Translations under genes and position numbers: made by a program
The notes under the pieces: generated by a model
Database searches by the model: none
What the model saw: only the letters and a program-made list of their open reading frames with translations
Told to the model about the DNA's origin: nothing
Assembly (NCBI RefSeq): GCF_035712445.1
Contig: NZ_DASTAT010000038.1
Location: 1 to 64,000, forward strand
Direction: 5' to 3'
Length of the DNA stretch: 64,000 nt
Origin: Oligoflexus sp.
GTDB taxonomy: Bacteria; Bdellovibrionota_B; Oligoflexia; Oligoflexales; Oligoflexaceae
Shown: one piece after another, positions 17,371 through 24,438 of the stretch
Layout of the letters: the number at the start of each line of letters is the position of its first letter
Numbering within the stretch: position 1 is the stretch's first letter

Positions 17371-19041
17371 TTAAACGCTGGCGAGGCCTATCATCGAACG
17401 CTTGAGGCCCGTGATCAGCGCGTCCAGGGCCAGCTCTGTGGCGGCTTCATCGCTCATGTCGGGGCTTTTAAAAATTTCAACCAGATCGACCAATGTAAAC
17501 GGGCCCTCGGGGGCTTTCAGAAGGTTCTGAATATTTTCCGGGCAGTGGTCGAAGAGGATGCCTTCTTCATTGCGCGTTATCAGAATGGGTGATGTCGCCA
17601 GATCGGGCGGCGGCGGCACTTCGCCAGATTGCAGGGTTGTATACACGCTGAGCACGTCCCAGTTTAGATGAAGGAGACGATGCTCATTGCGGAGAACGAA
17701 GCTCGCTGTGTCCCATTCATCGGGGGTCCATTGCAGAAGAACGCCCAGCTCCAGCGGAGGATGCACAGGGTCCGGCTGCATAGCGAGTTCCATATGCGCG
17801 GCATCGAAGGCGGCGAGTTCGGCGATCAAGGCCTGGGGGACACCGAAGTCGATGCCGATCGGGTGCTCCATCAGGAACGTGGGCAGCTGGGTGCCGGCGC
17901 CGTTGATGGAGAAGTGTTCTGGGGGGATGTGGCGAATGTATTGGGAGACGATTTCGGCCATCGCATCGTCTTCGACGATGGCGTGGAGTGTTTGAAAACT
18001 TTTCTGGAGGGCATCCAGAAGGCCGAGAAAATGGTTGTTTTGATAAGCCTCAAGGCCGAACTCGGGTTTGACCCGGGTGTCCTGTAAAAGCTCCGTGATT
18101 GCATCGTGTGACGCTTCCCGCCGCAATATTCCGAAGAGTTTGGCCTGATGAGATTCGAGGCTGTCATGACATGTGGCACGAATCTCGGGAACGGAAAGGG
18201 GTTGACGCTCGCGTGCTGGCGCTGTCTGCGCTTCTGCTGCGTGTTGTCGGGCGGTGTCCAATTCCTCGCCGAGGCGTGCGAGCGATGGAAGTTTGCCATC
18301 CCATTCGATGAGGCTAGGAACTCCCGGGAAGAGTTTGATGGCCTCACGATAAAGTTTCCAGACTTCATCAGGAACGGGCTGATCGTGGGTGTCAATGCAG
18401 ATATCCGGGTTTACAGAATGTCCAGCGAGATGGAATTGACCCACGTATTCAGGTTTCAGGCGATGAATATAGAGTTCAGGGTCCCAGCCGAGGTTCTTGC
18501 TGTTCACCATGCAATTGTTCAGGTCCAAAAGAATGCCGCAACCTGTGTGTTCACACAAGGCGTTGAGAAAATCAGGCTCATGCATGTCCGAAGCACGGAA
18601 ATCAATGTACATGCTAGGATTTTCCAGCAGCATCGGCCGTTTCAAAACATCCTGCACCTTTTGAATGCGAGCAGAGATATGCTTCAGGCTTTCCTCGTTC
18701 AAAGGGAAAGGCAAAAGATCGTAAGCCTGCTGACCTTTCCACGAGGTCCAGCAGAGGTGGTCGGTGACCATGGCAGGCTGGAGCCAGTCCATCAGCTCCT
18801 TGAGAAGTTTCAAATAACGCTCGTTCAAGGGGTCATATCCGGCAATGCCAAGTCCTATGCCGTGCGTGGCAATCGGATAATCGGCGCGAATTTTTTCGAT
18901 ATGCCGGCGTGGGCGTCCACCGATGCCCATGAAGTTTTCGCTGATAATCTCCAGCCAGTCGATTTTGGGAGTGTTTTTTGCGTGAAAATCCGGGTAATGC
19001 GGAGGACGAAGCCCAACCCCGAAACCAAGTTCATGCAGCAT
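17371..19041 (-). CDS. MNIO (DUF692) multinuclear iron oxidase fused to a BufC/HvfC-like partner domain
   Basis: The 556-residue protein joins two proteins that are usually separate. Residues 1-275 are a DUF692 TIM barrel with ISENFMG, THGIGLGIAG, VTDHLCW, LENPSMY, ILLDLNN, FHLAGH and DTHDQPVPDEVW, carrying the metal-ligand His, Glu, Asn and Asp residues of MbnB/BufB enzymes that modify cysteines in peptides. Residues 300-556 start with the BufC-type helical domain (KLFGILRREASHDAITELLQ, SFQTLHAIVEDDAM, YIRHIPPEHFS), normally the recognition partner. It follows a small Cys-containing precursor gene on the same strand. GAGG lies 7 bases before the ATG. Product chemistry is not known. Confidence 0.9.
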   Translation of the reverse strand: MLHELGFGVGLRPPHYPDFHAKNTPKIDWLEIISENFMGIGGRPRRHIEKIRADYPIATHGIGLGIAGYDPLNERYLKLLKELMDWLQPAMVTDHLCWTSWKGQQAYDLLPFPLNEESLKHISARIQKVQDVLKRPMLLENPSMYIDFRASDMHEPDFLNALCEHTGCGILLDLNNCMVNSKNLGWDPELYIHRLKPEYVGQFHLAGHSVNPDICIDTHDQPVPDEVWKLYREAIKLFPGVPSLIEWDGKLPSLARLGEELDTARQHAAEAQTAPARERQPLSVPEIRATCHDSLESHQAKLFGILRREASHDAITELLQDTRVKPEFGLEAYQNNHFLGLLDALQKSFQTLHAIVEDDAMAEIVSQYIRHIPPEHFSINGAGTQLPTFLMEHPIGIDFGVPQALIAELAAFDAAHMELAMQPDPVHPPLELGVLLQWTPDEWDTASFVLRNEHRLLHLNWDVLSVYTTLQSGEVPPPPDLATSPILITRNEEGILFDHCPENIQNLLKAPEGPFTLVDLVEIFKSPDMSDEAATELALDALITGLKRSMIGLASV

Positions 19042-19057
19042 GGAGACCTCAGGAAGG

Positions 19058-19081
19058 AAAAGGGGAGCCTAGGGCTCCCCT
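19058..19081 (-). terminator. Hairpin between precursor and MNIO genes, probable attenuator
   Basis: A perfect 9-bp stem (AGGGGAGCC with GGCTCCCCT, 3-base loop) is followed on the minus strand by TTTTCC. It sits in the 47 bases between the precursor stop and the MNIO start. A partial terminator here would give more precursor than enzyme transcript, a common arrangement in peptide-maturation operons. It also lies just upstream of the MNIO ribosome binding site. Confidence 0.6.
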
Positions 19082-19088
19082 TGTGGAA

Positions 19089-19370
19089 TCATTTGTGTTC
19101 GTGACCGTGAGCTTTGCCTTCTTTGGGTGCTGCGGACTTATCGGCAGCTTTCGCAGTCCAGTTGCCTTTGGCCTCTTTGCATGCAGCAGCATCTTTTACG
19201 CCTTCACGGATTTTGCCGCCGCAACCTGGTGCGCAGGTTCCCACGCATTCCATTTCGCCGCTGGCTTTGGCTGCAGCTGCTGGAGCAGCTTTCTTGTCAC
19301 CAGCATTGGCCTGCGAAGCAAGAACAGTCAGAGCCGCGGCAGCGAACATACCCAATTTCTTAGAATCCAT
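19089..19370 (-). CDS. Candidate MNIO substrate: small secreted Cys-containing precursor (bufferin-like)
   Basis: The 93-residue protein has a Sec signal peptide (probable cleavage after ANA23), an Ala/Lys-rich spacer and a core with four cysteines at 42, 46, 50 and 64 in ECVGTCAPGCGGK and AAACKEAKGNW. It ends in a His-rich tail, HGHEHK. This layout resembles bufferin-type MNIO substrates (signal peptide, Cys core, Trp), but the spacing C-x3-C-x3-C-x13-C is not the usual DUF2282 one. GGAGAAG precedes the ATG. It is the first gene of the operon; a copper or other metal-binding role is inference. Confidence 0.7.
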   Translation of the reverse strand: MDSKKLGMFAAAALTVLASQANAGDKKAAPAAAAKASGEMECVGTCAPGCGGKIREGVKDAAACKEAKGNWTAKAADKSAAPKEGKAHGHEHK

Positions 19371-19644
19371 TGAACTTCTCCGATCAGAAAGTTTTCGAAT
19401 GAAGGTGATTATATGGGATTTTTATCTTAGGAATGAAGGGAAAAGTTATCAGGAGGGGTGTCAATTGGTCTGACAGGTGGATAGAAACCAGTTCCGCGAC
19501 CTAACTTTAGTGTTTCTTCTGGCGCGTGTAACCCTCTGTTTAAACTTTGGAATATTAAAAATTAGGAGACTTTTGCTTGTTTATTCCCTGGCAAGCGTTC
19601 TGCAAGTATACCTTCGTTGAAGTTGTGCTTGCGGAGTTGATACA

Positions 19645-22600
19645 ATGCGTTTGATTTCTCTCCTGTCATCGTCTCATCAGCGAATCCAAAGTATTTTGCG
19701 ATCGACCTTCCACGAATCTTGGAGCGCGGCGACCTTATCCCTGATACTTGCAATTGTATGTGTATGCTCGTTGGGGTGCGAGCGAGTAACCAACACTATT
19801 ACAAACGTGCGCCTGGACTGTGGAAGCGACGTCAAGTGGCAGGATCCATATGTGAAATTCGTCGACGCCATTGGAAATCCTCTGCCACTGGCGATGCTGG
19901 AGTACCGTTCCCTTGAAGGCGAATCGACTCAGGCTTTGAATATTAGCAGCAAGGGTTGTCTTGCCTTGGACAAACCTGGCCTTTGGCTGATACGTCACCG
20001 TGAGAAGCCGGAAGGCTTAATATTGGATTTTTCAAAAGTACGTGGTTCCACTGTATTGAGCCTTCAGGATATATCAGGGGAGAATCTTAAGCCTGTCTGC
20101 CCGGCTTATGAAGTTGGACGAAAGTTAGATCTGCGCACCGTGCTGGACAGTCAGGCCGGGCACGACTTGAGAGGGTATGAAATCAGTTTCTCGATAGAAT
20201 CTGACAAAATACAGAAAACCTGGCCTAGACAGAATTTTTCCATGTTGCAGAGTATTGAACTGGCTGGCGTCTTTCCCGAGGGGGAAATTAAGCTTGATAT
20301 TCGTGTCACCAATAATTTTCGTACTGGTGAACAAACTGCGAAAATCTGCTCTGTAAAGTTTGACTATACAGGTCCGATTATCAGCACATCCTTGGCCAAA
20401 GGACAGAACAAAGCCTATAAAGGGCGCCCTTTTGTGGCGTTGAGTTCTGATCAGGATGTGCGGTTTACGTCATCTGCTGATGACTTTCAATCTTTCGACA
20501 TATGCTATCACAAGCTGTCTGAGTGGGATCTAGGTAACTTGAATGAATTGTTTCCTCTGTGTGATAAACCAGTACGTATTCCTGCGGACCGCCCAGTTCC
20601 CTTTGAGTCGCGTAAGGGCTTTTGGCAGCTTGCCTACCGAGGAGTTGATGGAGCGGGAAATGTTTCGGAATGGTCCCAGCCGATGGTGATCTTAATTGAA
20701 CAGCAAAATGCCAGATTGCACTTGATAAACAAAGCAACCAAGCAGGCTTCTAATCTTGACCGTGATGGCTATCGGTATACTCCATATTCTATGCTAGAGG
20801 CGTTGGATATTTATCATGACTGGCAAGACCTCCCAACTTCGTTCGAACGCGATCAGCTTGAATCTTCGATTCTTTTGACCATGCATAGACCCTGGATGGA
20901 ACCTAGCGTCGCAGTTCCCTTGCGAGTCGCTCTCCTCAATCATTATCCTAAGGTTGCCTTTCCGATCGCGCATGGTAAAAAATTTGTCTCAATTGAAGGT
21001 GTTTTCGAAACAGGCAAAGACTATTTTTTTAAGGCTACTCTCGTTGACACGCAAACATTGCTGGAGAGGAGCTTGCCAGCGCCCAGATATTTGCCGAGTG
21101 GCTGGCAGGTGTCCAAAGATGGGACCAAATTTTTTTGGTTTACTATTAGTGGAGTTCATTACGGTAAGCTCACAGGCGATGAAGTCAAAGTTCAAGAACT
21201 CAACTTTGAAGATGACTACGTTTCTTCAGTGCGTTTCATTAAAGATGATGCAGAGCTTGCTATTGTTACTACGCGTCATAAAAACAAGATAACTTATTAT
21301 CAAGCGGGCGAACAATTAGTAGAGTCAAATTCGGAACTTCTCCCCATTGATATTTGGAGCAGTAACATCGTTCCTAGTGTGGTTCGTTTAACAGAGGATG
21401 CACGCAGTATTTGGATGAAAAATCTAGAGATGAACAGCCTTGAGGGATGGTCTCTCTTTGAGAGCGAAGGAAGAAAAGCCTTGGATTTTGATCCTGCTCT
21501 CATCCCGAATTTTTCAATTAGCTCAGATAGCATAAGGGTTCTAGATTCGGATACGCATCTATTCATTACCTATACCTACGATAGATTTCCGTTTTGTAGC
21601 TACTATTACTATGATTCTAATCAACCCGATCGCTTGAAATCCCAGCGGCTTCTGGAAGCGATGCCGTGCTTTGCAAATGACGATGGAACCCCTCTAGGAA
21701 GTGAAGTGTGGCTGGCAGGTACCAATGATATTGCGGCCTTTATCTATAAGCCAGGGTCGGCTTCCTTTCGTAAATCCGTATTAAGTTCTGAACTGCCAGC
21801 AGGCACTATTGAGTTTTCCAGTGATCGGATGATCACCAGGTCTGGGCGTTGGATGTTCAGCGGGTCAAAAGAAAAAGACTTGGCGCAACCCAGCCTGACA
21901 GGTGGGCATGTCAGAGCTTGGACTAGAAGCGAAACAGGCGACTTTGTGCAGTTTGCAGAATTTGGGGGATGCGGTGAGATAAGAGACCCCAGAGAATTTC
22001 AATTCGATGAGGCCAACTTGGTTCTTATTCATGCTTGTCACAGCATTGAGAATGATATATTGGTGTGGAGCCTCGCAGAAAATCCACCCAGGCTGATCGA
22101 TGTTCTGGATATCGGAGATGCAGTTACAAGCACGTTGATACTGTCTGACAGACTTCTGGTTGGTTCGAACAAAGGTGAACTTCACTTCTATAAACTTAAC
22201 GGAAAAGAAAAGCCAGACTTTGAGAAGAAGGTTAAGCTTGTTGACCAGCCGATTGCGAAGCTGACATACGATAAAGAACTTGGGCGCCTTTATACAACTG
22301 AGGCACGCGGTGAAAAGCCGCTCAAGATATGGCGGCTCAATGAACTAAGTGAGCCGATTATGTCTGTACCAGCTCTTCCGAGGGAAAATCAGCGAACGGT
22401 GTTGTCCGACGACCTAAAGTATCTGGCAGCTTCGTCAGACCAGGATACTCGAGTTGTAATTTGGAATACAGAAGATATGTTGCCTTTAACCTTTTATGAA
22501 CATTCCGATGCAGTAATGGATATCGCTCTTATCGGCAAATCCTCACTTCTGGTGTCCGGGTCTAGTGGAGGTGAATTGAAAATCTGGGATATCAAGAATC

Positions 22601-22845
22601 CGGAGTTTCCAGCAGTAAGTTTTACGCCCGCGTTGACGGAAGCTATTAGGAATATAGCTGCTGTTCCCGGAGTGAATGAATTTGTCGTGGAGACAGCAGA
22701 ATCAGAGATGTTTCATTATAAACTTCAGTCTATGAAACACATCATCAACAAGACTTGCGAAGCTCTGCGGATATATTTGCACTACACGCAAGAAACCTAC
22801 CCAAAACAGGCCGCATTCTGCAAAAGTCAGGCGCTTGCTCGATAA
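19645..22845 (+). CDS. Large hypothetical lipoprotein with C-terminal beta-propeller-like repeats
   Basis: The 1066-residue protein has a long N-terminus leading to a hydrophobic stretch and a probable lipobox (VCVCSLGC, Cys45). Residues about 60-350 look like beta-sandwich domains (DYTGPIIS, YRGVDGAGNVSEWSQP). Residues about 560-1030 contain WD40/quinoprotein-like blades, clearest in LAASSDQDTRVVIWNTED and SGSSGGELKIWDIKNP. The gene is visibly more AT-rich than its neighbours, with many TTT, AAT and GAT codons. GGAG lies 9 bases before the ATG. I do not recognise a family, and the function is unknown. Confidence 0.75.
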   Translation: MRLISLLSSSHQRIQSILRSTFHESWSAATLSLILAIVCVCSLGCERVTNTITNVRLDCGSDVKWQDPYVKFVDAIGNPLPLAMLEYRSLEGESTQALNISSKGCLALDKPGLWLIRHREKPEGLILDFSKVRGSTVLSLQDISGENLKPVCPAYEVGRKLDLRTVLDSQAGHDLRGYEISFSIESDKIQKTWPRQNFSMLQSIELAGVFPEGEIKLDIRVTNNFRTGEQTAKICSVKFDYTGPIISTSLAKGQNKAYKGRPFVALSSDQDVRFTSSADDFQSFDICYHKLSEWDLGNLNELFPLCDKPVRIPADRPVPFESRKGFWQLAYRGVDGAGNVSEWSQPMVILIEQQNARLHLINKATKQASNLDRDGYRYTPYSMLEALDIYHDWQDLPTSFERDQLESSILLTMHRPWMEPSVAVPLRVALLNHYPKVAFPIAHGKKFVSIEGVFETGKDYFFKATLVDTQTLLERSLPAPRYLPSGWQVSKDGTKFFWFTISGVHYGKLTGDEVKVQELNFEDDYVSSVRFIKDDAELAIVTTRHKNKITYYQAGEQLVESNSELLPIDIWSSNIVPSVVRLTEDARSIWMKNLEMNSLEGWSLFESEGRKALDFDPALIPNFSISSDSIRVLDSDTHLFITYTYDRFPFCSYYYYDSNQPDRLKSQRLLEAMPCFANDDGTPLGSEVWLAGTNDIAAFIYKPGSASFRKSVLSSELPAGTIEFSSDRMITRSGRWMFSGSKEKDLAQPSLTGGHVRAWTRSETGDFVQFAEFGGCGEIRDPREFQFDEANLVLIHACHSIENDILVWSLAENPPRLIDVLDIGDAVTSTLILSDRLLVGSNKGELHFYKLNGKEKPDFEKKVKLVDQPIAKLTYDKELGRLYTTEARGEKPLKIWRLNELSEPIMSVPALPRENQRTVLSDDLKYLAASSDQDTRVVIWNTEDMLPLTFYEHSDAVMDIALIGKSSLLVSGSSGGELKIWDIKNPEFPAVSFTPALTEAIRNIAAVPGVNEFVVETAESEMFHYKLQSMKHIINKTCEALRIYLHYTQETYPKQAAFCKSQALAR

Positions 22846-22847
22846 GC

Positions 22848-22873
22848 TCAATCGGGAGAATACTCCCGATTGA
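22848..22873. terminator. Perfect inverted repeat between convergent genes
   Basis: An 11-bp perfect stem (TCAATCGGGAG with CTCCCGATTGA) and a 4-base AATA loop lie 3 bases after the lipoprotein stop and 12 bases before the stop of the convergent gene. Neither side has a clear T-run, so it may end transcription from both sides or stabilise 3' ends. Confidence 0.55.
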
Positions 22874-22884
22874 CTAGTCTCGGC

Positions 22885-23439
22885 TTAGAGCAAAGCCACA
22901 ATAATCTCCGCCATGATCTTCGCATCCGCCGGTGGCACACCGTTCTTCACCAGGAAGGTGATGATCGGCAGTTCGGCCCAGTTTTCCAGGTCCTCAAGAA
23001 ACTTCGCAAGTTTGTCCGCATACTTCCCAATCCACTTCCCGGCCTTGGGGCTGACCTTGGAGACGATCTTCTTCACTACGGGGCCGCCGTGTTTCAGACC
23101 GATGATGATCAGTTTTTTGGCAAAGGGGATTCTGAGTTGATCCTGGCCTTCGTTAGTGGACGTGGAGGCGTTGTGCGCGGCGAGCGAAGCCACGAGGTCT
23201 GCGTACACAGCCTGATCGAGGGTTTCCAAAACTTCGGCGGGGATCTCGACGGACAGGGTGCCGTCGCCGTTTTCCGTCACATAGGAAGAGACGGTTTGAA
23301 ACGTTTCGGTAAAGAGAAGGGAATCGTCCTGGGTGACGACTTCGCTGCCGTCAATGGCTGGGTTGGCCATGGCCAGGGTCTGCGTGAAAGCGATACCGAG
23401 TGCGAGAACAGCATTCAAACCTTTTTTCTTCATTTTCAT
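22885..23439 (-). CDS. Small secreted protein with an amphipathic C-terminal half
   Basis: The 184-residue protein has a signal peptide (LNAVLALGIAFTQTLAMA) and an acidic, Thr/Ser-rich middle. The basic amphipathic C-terminal part includes KKLIIIGLKHGGPVVKKIVS and GKWIGKYADKLAKFLEDL, and the protein ends in a hydrophobic helix, MAEIIVALL. No family is recognised. The alternation of Lys and Gly with Ile/Val/Leu suggests membrane interaction, as in secreted pore-forming or bacteriocin-like proteins, but this is inference. GGAG lies 6 bases before the ATG. Confidence 0.7.
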   Translation of the reverse strand: MKMKKKGLNAVLALGIAFTQTLAMANPAIDGSEVVTQDDSLLFTETFQTVSSYVTENGDGTLSVEIPAEVLETLDQAVYADLVASLAAHNASTSTNEGQDQLRIPFAKKLIIIGLKHGGPVVKKIVSKVSPKAGKWIGKYADKLAKFLEDLENWAELPIITFLVKNGVPPADAKIMAEIIVALL

Positions 23440-23584
23440 GAATGACTCCGAAAGTAAGATGTTTCCATTCCGATTGCAGGCTGGAAAGTAAGGGAAAAAG
23501 CCGAAGGCGGATAGAGCGGGAAAGCTTCAGGGACCTGAAAATGTTTTCCAGTGGAAAACATGGGGGATTTTTTGGATGCGGGGT

Positions 23585-24400
23585 TTACTTCTTCACGATC
23601 TCAAAATCACGCGCAACGGCATCGACTTTGCGGAAATTCTTGACGTTGGCGCTTCTCAGAAGACTATCGATGTATGTTCGAAAATCATGCAGCGCCTTTT
23701 CCTTGCGCAGAGCCTCATTGAGCCGCCTCTGGCGATCCGCCGGCAGCTTTTTGGAAATACCCAGGTACACATGCATGCTAAATTCCTGGAAAACACGGCA
23801 TTCCAGCTCCAACCGTGTGTTGGTCGCCGCCAGGGAGAGGGCCAGGACTTCGGGATAAACATAATAAATGGCATCAATCCGCCCCTTATCCAGCATCGTC
23901 AGCATGCGCTGGGTGACCTCCTCGGGCGTGACGGGAACAAGTTCGTGGGCCTGCAGGGCGGGTGGAATGACAGTCGAGAGAAAATGCGCGATGCGAAGCG
24001 GAGAACGGGGAGGCACCTGAAAGGCCCCAGGCTTGCTGCAGACCGCGCTCTGAGCCTGAAATATGGGCACCTCGCTATAGTTGATCTGCTGGGCCCGCTC
24101 GGGCGTATGCAAGAGCGTGAGAAAGACATCAAGCTGCCCCTGCTGCAGCTGGATCAAAGCCCGATGGGTCGGCAGGTCCCGCCACTCAGGGGTATAACCA
24201 GCCTTGGCAAAGATGGGCTTCATATACTCGACAAGGTAGCCAACTGGCCCCTTGTCAGTTTTATGAACTATAGGATGATAGTCGATATATCCGATGCGCA
24301 AAGGCTCAGCCAAGGCCTGGGTAGCCAAGAGCAAGGCTGCAAGTTGAGCCCATAACTTCTGCACATTCGGGTCCACAGTGAGAGCGCAAGGTGAAAGCAT
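23585..24400 (-). CDS. Periplasmic substrate-binding protein, family 3-like
   Basis: The 271-residue protein has a signal sequence (LWAQLAALLLATQALA) and the start of a type 3 solute-binding domain (PLRIGYIDYHPIVHKTDKGP, GYLVEYMKPIFAKAGYTPEW, LQQGQLDVFLTLLHTPER). There is no transporter next to it. It begins 38 bases after the kinase gene on the same strand, so it may deliver a periplasmic signal rather than feed uptake. The ATG at 24400 lacks a strong ribosome binding site, so the start is uncertain. Confidence 0.75.
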   Translation of the reverse strand: MLSPCALTVDPNVQKLWAQLAALLLATQALAEPLRIGYIDYHPIVHKTDKGPVGYLVEYMKPIFAKAGYTPEWRDLPTHRALIQLQQGQLDVFLTLLHTPERAQQINYSEVPIFQAQSAVCSKPGAFQVPPRSPLRIAHFLSTVIPPALQAHELVPVTPEEVTQRMLTMLDKGRIDAIYYVYPEVLALSLAATNTRLELECRVFQEFSMHVYLGISKKLPADRQRRLNEALRKEKALHDFRTYIDSLLRSANVKNFRKVDAVARDFEIVKK

Positions 24401-24438
24401 ATGCCAGCCAGTCTATCACCGGAAGCCGTAAGGCGCAA

